From UMGS1387 sp045540015 (GTDB lineage Bacteria > Bacillota > Clostridia > Oscillospirales > CAG-382): 13,984 bases of DNA. Shown one piece after another: positions 6,357 to 13,984 of this stretch. The position numbers and the translations under genes were made by a program. Location of the stretch: positions 1 to 13,984 of the forward strand of contig JAZQGP010000018.1 in the NCBI GenBank assembly GCA_045540015.1, written 5' to 3'. Every line of letters begins with the position of its first letter. Positions within the stretch are counted from its first letter, which is position 1. The notes under the pieces were generated by a model, which did not search any database, was not told the DNA's origin, and saw nothing but the letters and a program-made list of their open reading frames with translations.

Positions 6357-9300
6357 AGGAATTTGCTTTTGCGTAAACTTCATTATACGAAGTTTCGTGG
6401 GTATCGCCGTAGTAGTAAATACCTCCAACCTTGATGTAAGGTCTTGCTACAAATACTTCCGACTTCTGAGTATCGCTGTTCGCATCTATGCCATGAAGCA
6501 CGCCTGTGAAGAAGGTGTCATAAAGACCTGTCAGAGACTTATGCAAATCTTTACCGTCCTGTGCATAAATTTTATCTACAGAGCCGTCGATATAAGCTGC
6601 AGCTGCAACAACCTTAACGCCGGCAGCATTTATGTCGCTTATTGTATTTGCAGTAACAGTAACATCGTTATCAAGATAGAGGTTTTCGTATGCATATGTA
6701 CCGTCGCCGTTGTCAAGAAGTGTTTTTCTTGTTACAACCCAGCCGTACTCGGTTGCCTTTTCTCTCTGCCAAGCACTTACATAGGAAGCAAATCTGATGC
6801 CTGCTTCATAGAAGGTTTCATCAGGCGCTCTATAGGAAGCAAGTCCTGTGTTTTCGGGAGCCAAAGGCTCGTATTCTATCTTAATGTCATCTATTAACCA
6901 AGTGAAAGACTTGTTCGATGTATTGTTATTTATACAAAAACCGATTTTGAATCTGTGGAATTGTGATTCGTTGGAAGAAGTAACATTAACAGTTGCACCG
7001 TTTTCGCTCGAGCGCTTGTAATAGAAGCTTCCGTCTGCATTCTGGTAAACATATATCTTTCCTGTAACGGTTATATCCTTTACCGTGTTGGAGAAATACA
7101 CATTACCACCTATTTGATTCCATCCACAGGGGTCCTGCAGGTTAATATATACGGTAGTACCCTCCGGAATATCCTCATTCTGATGTATATCAACAGTGAA
7201 GGTATAAACACCTGCGTGCTTTAAGTCAATGCCGGATACGAGGGTCTGGGTGTCGCTTTTTGTTTTATTCCAACCGGTAAGGAATGCGCTGTTGGCAACA
7301 ACTGCATTTTCACCGCCGTCTACAGCGTAATACGGATTTACCGATTCATTATTGGATGCATAAATCACATTGGATTTGCTTACGGTAATTTCAGTATCTT
7401 CTATGTAAGTTGCAGTCTGTCCGGGGAAGTAGGTTTTTCCGTTCGGATCGGTATATAAAGGCTCATAACCGATTCCAAGCTCGTTTGCTGTGGGGAAAGT
7501 ATACTTAGATTCTTCAGTTGTGCCGGAATAATCGAAGTAATCTCCGCCTGCATTCTTAAAGGAAATATCAACCTCTTCATATACGTATTCTTCCCATACA
7601 GGATAAAGAGTAACGTCACCGTTAAGAGCAACAGTTTCAACAGGAGTTGTTCCGCCGAGAGTATCTGTCCAACCGATTGCCTTGAAGCCCGCTACAGCAG
7701 AAGGAGTTTTCTCCGAATCAACGGAGTAAGAAGTAGCAACACCGGTAACAGCTCCGTTTTCAACCTTTACGGAAGCGGGATTTTCTGCAATGAAGTATAT
7801 GGCTTCATCCTCGCCAAGAGAATTGCCGTTAGGGTCAACATTCTTATAGGTAATCTTATACCACGGCACCATTACAAAATTATCAAAATATGCATGAAGC
7901 GGTTTTTCCGCTGTGCCTTCATTATACTTCATCTGGAATCTCAGAAGCGTTGTGTTGTTGTTACTCCAGAAAATATCTCCATCATTAATGGAAACGTTTT
8001 GCCAAGTTTCTTTTTTATTAAAACCAACCACGATATTTGTTGAGCCGGTGCTTTGTCTACGTAAACCAAGCATAAAGCCGTTGTTTTCAGCAGCGGTTTC
8101 AAAAGGAATACGGTAATCCATGCTGAAGAACGCAGGACGGCTGAGAGAAGGCTCTACATTAGTATAGAAGGTCGGATATGTATTTGCCGGTCCGATATAT
8201 GTTTCTTTAACTACTGTTCCGTGACCTTCTGCATCTACATCATCTGTAGCTGTGGAAAGCGTAAGACCCTCCATCTGCGAAACAAGAGAGTCAACTACCT
8301 TCTGTGATGTCACAGGGCTTGTTGTATCGGAGAAGGTCTGTACCAACAGGTTACCTGTATATACATTTTTACCGGGCATCCAGTTATATTTCCATATAGG
8401 ATAGAGTTCGATATCTTCGTTGTTAAGCTCAACCGAAGTAGCAGCTTGAGTTGAACCCTGTGTAGTTGTCCAGCCCATGAAGGTGTAACCGGAGACTGCA
8501 AGCTTGTTTGAAGAATCAACAGTATATGCTGTAGGAAGACCATTGATGTCGTACTTTCCTGTTGTGCTGTTGTAATCAACAGAAAGAGCGTTGGTATCTG
8601 CGAGGAAGTACTTAACAATATCTTCTCCGAGAGCTGTGCCGTCAGGTCCTATGTTCTTATATGTTGCCTTGTAGTAAGGAACGAATACAAGATTGTCATA
8701 GTACATACTTGCCATTCCGTCATCGCTTGTGCAGTCATTACTTCCGTGACGGATACCTATACTGAAGTTTGTTGTTGTAGTTCCGTTAACATTGTTGTAT
8801 CCGAAATATCTTTCGGCGTGGCTTGCCTCTACATATCCCCATGCGTTAGTTTCGTAGTTTGCAACGCCTGCAAGATTTGCACCATAATGAGTGTTTGAGT
8901 TTGAACCGATATTATTGTATACATAGAAAGTATACTCGGTTGTATCATCATTATTCTCATTTCCGGTTTCTTTGCTTCTGTCATTATATTCCTGTGCGGC
9001 AATGAAATACAGATATCCGGGACGCTTAAAAGGAGTATCAGCCAGTGCGAAAAGGTTTCCGAACTCGTCCATCTGACGGCGGATGTCAAGAACGTTTCCG
9101 TGATTGTTGTTTGTCGGGTCAGAAACAATTCTGAGCTTACTGTCAGGTCTGGTGTAAATAGCTGTATCAACAGAGCTGTCAAACTTCTCGAGTTTGTATT
9201 CTGTAGCAGAATAGCTTTCAAAGTCCTCAGCTGTTGTTGAGTTTGTGAAGAAGTTAAGACCGGGATGCCATTCACCCGCCTTATTTGCCATAACTTCAGC

Positions 9301-9435
9301 TTCTGTTGCAGCTTCTGCTACAACCTCGCTGACCTCGTCAGCAGTTTCTACTGCTACCATGCCTATAGCACCTGCAGGAATTGCAGTTACAAGCATGAGC
9401 AGTGCAAGAGTAAGTGCCAAAAGTTTTGTTCTCAT
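6355..9435 (-). CDS. Secreted repeat protein with alternating jelly-roll and InlB/Flg_new-like repeats
   Basis: This encodes 1026 residues from ATG 9435. A signal peptide (MRTKLLALTLALLMLVTAIPAGA) is followed by an acidic, Ala/Glu/Val-rich linker and two tandem units of about 270 residues. Each unit has a jelly-roll-like part ending in YYDNLVFVPYYKATY or YFDNFVMVPWYKITY, then an InlB B-repeat/Flg_new-like part (about 254-346 and 524-614) ending in GYTFMGWTT...LYPIW or GFKAIGWTD...LYPVW. A third jelly-roll-like segment (about 665-850, ending WLIDDIKIEYEPL) precedes a C-terminal domain (about 858-1026) with GIRFASY, EYGWVVT, FTGVL and VFVARPYI. No SLH motif, LPxTG signal or C-terminal membrane anchor is visible, so it is either released or held non-covalently. 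The alternative start is GTG 9444: AAGGA lies only 4 nt before it, while GAG lies 8 nt before the ATG. A glycan-binding or adhesion role is inference. Confidence 0.85.
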   Translation of the reverse strand: MRTKLLALTLALLMLVTAIPAGAIGMVAVETADEVSEVVAEAATEAEVMANKAGEWHPGLNFFTNSTTAEDFESYSATEYKLEKFDSSVDTAIYTRPDSKLRIVSDPTNNNHGNVLDIRRQMDEFGNLFALADTPFKRPGYLYFIAAQEYNDRSKETGNENNDDTTEYTFYVYNNIGSNSNTHYGANLAGVANYETNAWGYVEASHAERYFGYNNVNGTTTTNFSIGIRHGSNDCTSDDGMASMYYDNLVFVPYYKATYKNIGPDGTALGEDIVKYFLADTNALSVDYNSTTGKYDINGLPTAYTVDSSNKLAVSGYTFMGWTTTQGSTQAATSVELNNEDIELYPIWKYNWMPGKNVYTGNLLVQTFSDTTSPVTSQKVVDSLVSQMEGLTLSTATDDVDAEGHGTVVKETYIGPANTYPTFYTNVEPSLSRPAFFSMDYRIPFETAAENNGFMLGLRRQSTGSTNIVVGFNKKETWQNVSINDGDIFWSNNNTTLLRFQMKYNEGTAEKPLHAYFDNFVMVPWYKITYKNVDPNGNSLGEDEAIYFIAENPASVKVENGAVTGVATSYSVDSEKTPSAVAGFKAIGWTDTLGGTTPVETVALNGDVTLYPVWEEYVYEEVDISFKNAGGDYFDYSGTTEESKYTFPTANELGIGYEPLYTDPNGKTYFPGQTATYIEDTEITVSKSNVIYASNNESVNPYYAVDGGENAVVANSAFLTGWNKTKSDTQTLVSGIDLKHAGVYTFTVDIHQNEDIPEGTTVYINLQDPCGWNQIGGNVYFSNTVKDITVTGKIYVYQNADGSFYYKRSSENGATVNVTSSNESQFHRFKIGFCINNNTSNKSFTWLIDDIKIEYEPLAPENTGLASYRAPDETFYEAGIRFASYVSAWQREKATEYGWVVTRKTLLDNGDGTYAYENLYLDNDVTVTANTISDINAAGVKVVAAAAYIDGSVDKIYAQDGKDLHKSLTGLYDTFFTGVLHGIDANSDTQKSEVFVARPYIKVGGIYYYGDTHETSYNEVYAKANS

Positions 9436-9601
9436 GAGTTTCACTCTTTCCTTAAATGTATTTATTCAACGGAGTTTTCCGCTTGAATTCGTGTTATCGG
9501 GAAATCTGCACACACCGTTATTTTTAGCGAAAAAGCGCTTTTTTTGTCAGTTTGTGGTGAAATGTAACAAAATTTCCATACCAATACTTTTGTATACAGT
9601 C

Positions 9602-9630
9602 ATTTTAGCACAAAATGCTTAGTATGTCAA
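9602..9630 (-). promoter_or_regulatory. Strong sigma-A promoter of the repeat protein and small peptide operon
   Basis: A perfect -35 TTGACA (9630-9625), a 17-nt spacer and -10 TAAAAT (9607-9602) preceded by TGC, an extended -10. The predicted start is near 9595, giving a long leader of about 150-160 nt. No known riboswitch fold was recognised in that leader. Confidence 0.85.
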
Positions 9631-9637
9631 CCTGTTT

Positions 9638-9653
9638 TACTAATTTTTTAGTA
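9638..9653. promoter_or_regulatory. Inverted repeat upstream of the -35, possible operator
   Basis: TACTAA, four T, TTAGTA is a perfect inverted repeat ending 7 bp upstream of the -35 hexamer. A third half-site, TTAGTA (9619-9624), lies inside the promoter spacer. The position suits a regulator binding site, but the AT-rich composition makes chance occurrence possible. Confidence 0.35.
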
Positions 9654-9686
9654 TAATTGTAATGCGACATTTATAAAGGAAAGCAG

Positions 9687-9713
9687 AAAAGCGGCACAGA
9701 AAAATCCGTGCCG
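9687..9713 (-). terminator. Second, weaker terminator-like hairpin after the right-hand SLH/WbsX gene
   Basis: A 9-bp stem on the minus strand (CGGCACGGA with UCUGUGCCG, one G-U; arms 9705-9713 and 9692-9700), a UUUU loop, then C and four U. It lies about 70 nt beyond the first terminator and just upstream of the next promoter, so it may act as a back-up insulator. Confidence 0.5.
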
Positions 9714-9782
9714 TGCAGCATGTTGCAAAAAAATTGAAAAAAGTGACTCAAAAACTTTTTGATGATGGTTTTTTCGACAAGT

Positions 9783-9814
9783 AAAACCCGACCCGCAACA
9801 AAGCGGATCGGGTT
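9783..9814 (-). terminator. Intrinsic terminator after the right-hand SLH/WbsX gene
   Basis: A 12-bp stem on the minus strand (AACCCGATCCGC with GCGGGTCGGGTT, one G-U; arms 9803-9814 and 9785-9796) with a 6-nt loop and a short U-tract. It starts 21 nt after the stop codon at 9835. Confidence 0.85.
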
Positions 9815-9834
9815 GTAAATCGGCATATACCGGA

Positions 9835-12800
9835 TTATTTCATTTCTTCAACAACAACGTTATCGAGCTGGAAGATACCGGACACTTCATCAGTCGGAGG
9901 AGTGATATAGCACGAGAACGATGCCTTGCCTGTTTCCATCATCGGCTGTACTGTGTATACTCCTTCATAGTGTACCCATTCGCCGTCTGCTTCAAGCCAT
10001 ACAGAACCTGCATGGTGGTCTTTACCGGTTTCGGACGGATACTGAATGTTAACTGCAAGGTTCATTCTTACCTTATTGCCCTTGGAGTCGGACACCGCCC
10101 TTGCATCAAAGGATATCTTATATCTCTTGCCGGACACAAACGGATAGCTGTGAACTGCATAAGTCCATGCCTTACCATTGGGACCTGTGAACTGGTAAAC
10201 ATGGTTGCCCTTCTTTGTTGCATCCTCCACAATGGTAACTTTTGCTGTAGGAGATGTGAAGGTTATAACCTTTTCAAGCTCTGCGTCACCGTTTATAATG
10301 CCAATCTCTTCTTCAGCTTCCGCATCGGGGTCATAATCGGGGTTGGGTATCAATTTGATATAATCAATATCCATGTAGCCCTGTGCGTTAAACGGGTCAA
10401 AACGGAGTGTCTTTATTTCTCCGAGCCATGTGGGACGGCTTGTAAGATCAAATGTGTATACCTCCCACTCGCCGTTAGAGTCGGTAGACTTAAGAGATGC
10501 TCTTACAGTCTTGTTTTCGTCCGCCTTGGTGTCAACAGTCGTTGTATAGTAGAAGGTCATGTGCTGGGTACCGGGAGTATCATACTTATATCTGACCTTA
10601 ACTTCAATAGCGGAATACTTCGCAGCAGCAAAGCCCAATCTCTGAGTTGCGGTCATGTTCGGGTCTCTGTTATCAACCTTTGTGTTGTCGCATTTGAGAT
10701 ATTCGCCGTTTGCAACAAAGGTCATGTTATTGGAAGCCCAGCCCTCTGGCTCAAAGCTGTTGAACTGCCAGTTTCCTTCAGTAGTGCTGTATTTATAAAT
10801 ACCCACCTCAGGAGTTTCAACGCTTATCTTCTTGCCGTCTTCCTTATAGGTGAAGCCGAGTGCGTTTGCGATTACCTTATAGGACATCATGGGAAGTCCG
10901 TCTGTCTGGTAAAGTGTATAGCCGAGCTTCTTTTCCTTGCCGTCTGCGGTGTAGGTATCCTTACCTACGGTAAATACTGCCTTATGGTTATTTGCTTCAA
11001 GTGTGAGAACCTTTTCGTCGTGATTCCATGTCATGAGTGCGTGCATGATATGGTCAACAGAGGTTTCGGGGTCAAACGGGAAGAGAATGCCTGCGCTGCT
11101 CTTTTCTGCCGCAATTACACTTTCAATCTTATTGGTATTTACATAAAGCTCATAATCAAGAAGTTCCTTTTCCTCTTCGGAAACCTCTCTCTTCTTTACA
11201 AACTCAATGGAGCCTAACTTAAACTCAATATTTTCACCGTTTGCAGGGTCAATTCTGAGAGTCTTGAGAGTACCCGTCCAGTCAAGCGATTTGCCTCTGA
11301 AGTTGAGGAAGTAGCTTGTCATTTCAGAGGAAGTAGACTTAACCTGAATGGACTTGCTTTCGCTGAGATTGGGCTGTGCCTCGGTTGCAAAGAATACCTG
11401 TATCATATTGCCCGAAGGAACTGCAAGATTGATTCTTATACCGACAACATCGGTTACATCAACGCCTGCTGCTTCATTTACATGGAAATTGAAGTCGGTA
11501 ATTTTACTCTTACCCGAAAGCACACCGTCATTATAAGCAATGTTTTCAAAGCCGTTTATAGCAGAGATAGATCCTTCCTTGAAGGTGATTGTCTTTACTA
11601 CATCGTACTCGTTCTGAGCCTTGATAACAGCGTTTTCGTAGTCACCCTGGCGTCTGAGAAGTCTTACATACTGAGGATAGAAGCGCTGAATACGCTCTGC
11701 CTGTGCCTCTGTCGGAACATAGTCTGTATGCTCGGTGCCGAGGTTTGTAAGAACCTTTCTTACGGAATCAAGGTAGCCGAATCCGTTAAGTCCCGAGGGA
11801 GACATATATGTTCCTTCACCGTATTCGTTCCAGGTGGAGAGCCATATGAGCTTTTCCTGCCATGTACCCTTCTTTGCGTACTTAGGAAGATACTCGTTCT
11901 TAACCCATTCAAGGCTCTTGATGTGGTCTTCAACGCTCATGAGAGGAGCCTTTGCGCCACGCCAAGCAAAATCGGAATAGCCTACGCTAATTGTAGGAAT
12001 ATTATAAACGCTTGAGCCGGAATTGGCATTGTTTATATTGCTGTTAACATTAAACTGGTACTGATAGCCCTGAATGTTCCAGTGGTATGCGGCAAAGCCG
12101 TCAATACCGAGAGCTTCAAGATCCGCAAGCTGACCGTTCGAGAAGAGAAGCACGCCGTCAAAGCCATAGCTCTTTGCCACGTCATTGAGGTACTCAAGCT
12201 CTTTCTTTGCGTTTGCGGGAGAACCGAAGTAGTTAGCGGTGCCAAGCTGCTGTCCGCCGAACATATGAAGAACTATTTTGTTATCGAGAGTGAAGTAGTT
12301 TTCATCAAGGAAGTAGTTTTCAAACCAGTAAGGAATCACATGGTTTCTGAACTGCTCGGACTTTGCCTTATTGCTATTGGAAACTTCCCAGATGAGGCAG
12401 TACTTCATGTAGTCTTCATACTTTGCCTGCTGAATACCGTCATGGAGCTGATAGTTGAATCTGGGATTCTTGAGCGGACCGTTGGATGCATCGGAGTACC
12501 AGCAAAGAGCCTGAACGTCAATTCCGTGCTCTACCATGTACTTGATTTCCCAGTCGGCTGTTTCGGGATTACCTTCGTCATAGTAGCCAAGAACGGGCTT
12601 ATTTGCATCATATGGAGTAATACATGCCCAGCCGTAATGCGTGCCGTTGTTTCTCCAGAGTGAGCAGATGTTCATTGCTACGATATAGTCATCAAAGCTT
12701 GCCTTTGCAGTAGGCTCTGCAACATAGTCATAATGGTCAACGTTTGTATAAACCTTGATGTCATCAAATCTTGCCTTGCCGTTTTCGGAAGCAAATGAGA

Positions 12801-13984
12801 GTGTATCAACGGAATTTGTAGTGTTAAGAGCTACAAAGCCCATGGTTCTGCCGTTAACTATGATTTCAGCCTTACCTGTTGAGGGGTTTGCTTCAACGCG
12901 AAGTCTGTACCACATATTCTTTGTGAGGTCATAAACCTCTGTGCCGTTAGCATAGAGCTTTCCGTTCTTGCTTTCAAGCTTTACGGCATTTGTGCTGCCG
13001 CTCATAATCTTGAAGGAAGCGTTTTCTTCAGACGGGAAGATTGCAAGCATTTCAGCAATGTACTTTGCATCAATCGCATCAAAGCTCTTTGAAAGCTCTG
13101 TCTTTCCGTCAAGAACAAGCTCGCCGTCAACAACGGAAGCATTTCCCGTCTTCTTCCAGCCGTAAACCTCTTCGGTGCCGAAAATGTCAAAGATTTCGTA
13201 TATGCCGTAGTTTGCGGTCATGTTGATGCGTCCGGGAACCATCGAACCGGTTTCCTTTTCATCAAATGCAAGACGGAAGTTATAAAGGTTGTCGGAAAGC
13301 AGGTCATGCTCGCCGCAGTATACATTATTTACGTAAGTCTCGGATTTTCCGGAAATAAGGTCGAGCACCATTCTGAAGTTATCAAATTTGCCGATATTCA
13401 AATCTGCAAGTGCCGTATGCTTTCCGTCCTTACCGAGGATGCTCCATTTTCCGTCAATAGCTTTTATGCTGTATGTAGGATTGCCCTTGTCGTCGCGGAA
13501 TTCAAAATATCCGTCGTTTCCTGCAGCAAGAATTGAAAATTCTACGGAAATCACTTCTCCGCTTATCTTATTGAAGTCACGGATAAGTGCCGTGCCCTGT
13601 GTTTCGCTCACGTCGGTAACACCGGAAACGGCATCCTCAATGCTTGTTCTGGGTGCACCGCCGCGGTTGTCTATTCTCCAACCGGAGTCGATGTTCTCAC
13701 GGATTGTGCCATCATAGGAGGAAAGATTGTTGTTAAAGGTTCCGTCAAAGTAGAGGAACTGATAAGCGTCGCGCACGTTGTATTCCTTGAGAGTCTTCTG
13801 AAGACGGTTTTCGGGAATTGCAACGCGGTTTATAATAGCCGCGGCTTCGCTTCTCTTGATGTCTGCATCGGGGTTAAACGTACCGTATGCATCAGATCCC
13901 ATTACTACGCCTGCCTTATAGAGCATAAGGATTTTTTCTGCGTAGTCGGAAGCAATGTTTACGTCGGGAATGAATTTAACGTCA
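9835..13984 (-). CDS. SLH-anchored WbsX/GH99-like modular protein, 5' end beyond the window (second paralogue)
   Basis: The frame stays open to the right edge, so the start, signal peptide and first two SLH motifs are missing; about 1382 residues are visible. They begin in the third SLH motif (FIPDV, DYAEKIL, GVVMGSDAYGTFNPDADIKRSEAAAIINRV). Two jelly-roll segments, a WbsX/GH99-like domain, a jelly roll, a copper-amine-oxidase-N-like domain (LYVNTNKIES), another jelly roll and a C-terminal CBM4/9-like module (INGDAE to FQLDNVVVEEMK) follow in the same order as in the 1399-6012 gene. The catalytic-type motif WNEYGEGTYMSP is intact, with Glu codons at 11824-11826 and 11815-11817, so the domain is probably active. 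The Met at 13926 is internal, not a start. Differences from its paralogue are concentrated in the jelly-roll segments and around the putative active site, suggesting related but different ligands. Expression control lies outside the window; two terminator hairpins follow. Confidence 0.87.
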   Translation of the reverse strand, partial: DVKFIPDVNIASDYAEKILMLYKAGVVMGSDAYGTFNPDADIKRSEAAAIINRVAIPENRLQKTLKEYNVRDAYQFLYFDGTFNNNLSSYDGTIRENIDSGWRIDNRGGAPRTSIEDAVSGVTDVSETQGTALIRDFNKISGEVISVEFSILAAGNDGYFEFRDDKGNPTYSIKAIDGKWSILGKDGKHTALADLNIGKFDNFRMVLDLISGKSETYVNNVYCGEHDLLSDNLYNFRLAFDEKETGSMVPGRINMTANYGIYEIFDIFGTEEVYGWKKTGNASVVDGELVLDGKTELSKSFDAIDAKYIAEMLAIFPSEENASFKIMSGSTNAVKLESKNGKLYANGTEVYDLTKNMWYRLRVEANPSTGKAEIIVNGRTMGFVALNTTNSVDTLSFASENGKARFDDIKVYTNVDHYDYVAEPTAKASFDDYIVAMNICSLWRNNGTHYGWACITPYDANKPVLGYYDEGNPETADWEIKYMVEHGIDVQALCWYSDASNGPLKNPRFNYQLHDGIQQAKYEDYMKYCLIWEVSNSNKAKSEQFRNHVIPYWFENYFLDENYFTLDNKIVLHMFGGQQLGTANYFGSPANAKKELEYLNDVAKSYGFDGVLLFSNGQLADLEALGIDGFAAYHWNIQGYQYQFNVNSNINNANSGSSVYNIPTISVGYSDFAWRGAKAPLMSVEDHIKSLEWVKNEYLPKYAKKGTWQEKLIWLSTWNEYGEGTYMSPSGLNGFGYLDSVRKVLTNLGTEHTDYVPTEAQAERIQRFYPQYVRLLRRQGDYENAVIKAQNEYDVVKTITFKEGSISAINGFENIAYNDGVLSGKSKITDFNFHVNEAAGVDVTDVVGIRINLAVPSGNMIQVFFATEAQPNLSESKSIQVKSTSSEMTSYFLNFRGKSLDWTGTLKTLRIDPANGENIEFKLGSIEFVKKREVSEEEKELLDYELYVNTNKIESVIAAEKSSAGILFPFDPETSVDHIMHALMTWNHDEKVLTLEANNHKAVFTVGKDTYTADGKEKKLGYTLYQTDGLPMMSYKVIANALGFTYKEDGKKISVETPEVGIYKYSTTEGNWQFNSFEPEGWASNNMTFVANGEYLKCDNTKVDNRDPNMTATQRLGFAAAKYSAIEVKVRYKYDTPGTQHMTFYYTTTVDTKADENKTVRASLKSTDSNGEWEVYTFDLTSRPTWLGEIKTLRFDPFNAQGYMDIDYIKLIPNPDYDPDAEAEEEIGIINGDAELEKVITFTSPTAKVTIVEDATKKGNHVYQFTGPNGKAWTYAVHSYPFVSGKRYKISFDARAVSDSKGNKVRMNLAVNIQYPSETGKDHHAGSVWLEADGEWVHYEGVYTVQPMMETGKASFSCYITPPTDEVSGIFQLDNVVVEEMK
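12899..13011. repeat. 113-bp identical block, copy 2
   Basis: Partner of 4469-4581 in the right-hand paralogue; no mismatch in 113 bp. Confidence 0.92.
13757..13836. repeat. 80-bp identical block, copy 2
   Basis: Partner of 5330-5409 in the right-hand SLH/WbsX gene; high similarity continues to about 13920. Confidence 0.9.

Noticed and set aside
6219..6428. A 69-codon version of the small peptide starting at 6428.
   Set aside because: It would overlap the end of the repeat-protein gene in another frame; the GTG at 6344 has the better ribosome binding site and a compact peptide.
9530..9547. Plus-strand hairpin plus T-run as a terminator.
   Set aside because: The stem is at most 4-5 bp with a usable loop, and no plus-strand gene precedes it.
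9970..11217. A 415-codon open frame on the plus strand.
   Set aside because: It is antisense to the right-hand SLH/WbsX gene with the same Cys/Val/Ile-rich shadow composition; no domain or start signal is seen.
9835..13926. Start of the right-hand SLH/WbsX gene at Met 13926.
   Set aside because: The frame stays open to the window edge and the upstream residues (FIPDV, DYAEKIL) continue the SLH motif of the paralogue, so this Met is internal.
1..13984. CRISPR arrays, tRNA/rRNA genes, IS elements, phage or toxin-antitoxin modules.
   Set aside because: No regularly spaced short repeats, cloverleaf signatures, transposase motifs or paired small toxin-antitoxin genes were seen on either strand. 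The repeats present are intragenic paralogous blocks.

Overview
The window looks like a chromosomal segment from a low-to-mid-GC Gram-positive anaerobe, most likely an uncultured gut or rumen clostridium (Oscillospiraceae/Lachnospiraceae-like). The reasons are S-layer-homology (SLH) anchors, strong AAGGAGG-type ribosome binding sites, sigma-A promoters, U-tailed hairpin terminators, and large modular secreted proteins typical of Clostridia. Taxonomy is inference. Every gene I accept lies on the minus strand, so transcription runs from high to low coordinates. No tRNA, rRNA, CRISPR array, insertion sequence or phage gene was seen.

Layout in transcription order. (1) 13984-9835: a very large SLH protein carrying a WbsX/GH99-like glycoside hydrolase module, open at the window edge, followed by two terminator hairpins. 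(2) 9834-9436: a regulatory gap with a near-consensus promoter and an inverted repeat just upstream of its -35. (3) 9435-6355: a 1026-residue secreted protein with alternating jelly-roll-like and InlB/Flg_new-like repeats and a conserved-looking C-terminal domain. It is closely followed by a 41-codon peptide gene (6344-6219) and a strong terminator. (4) 6012-1399: a second, complete SLH + WbsX/GH99-like protein (1537 aa), a paralogue of gene 1, with its own promoter and terminator. (5) 1225-221: a cytoplasmic PHP-family metallophosphoesterase, followed 17 nt later by (6) 203-1: the start of a third SLH protein, cut by the window edge.

Functionally this is a cell-surface locus. Two paralogous wall-anchored enzymes both keep the paired Glu motif (WNEYGEG) expected of the GH99/WbsX clan and carry several accessory modules. 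They sit beside another secreted repeat protein and a third SLH protein co-transcribed with a PHP phosphoesterase. A plausible reading is surface glycan binding and cleavage, but the substrate cannot be read from the sequence.

The most unusual signals are: (a) long blocks of identical nucleotides (113 bp, 80 bp, and 74 bp inside a 128-bp block) shared between SLH genes that are otherwise clearly diverged, suggesting gene conversion or cassette exchange; (b) the small peptide gene in the shadow of the repeat protein; and (c) the PHP-SLH operon. Three start codons appear to lie slightly downstream of the longest possible start, judged by ribosome-binding-site spacing.
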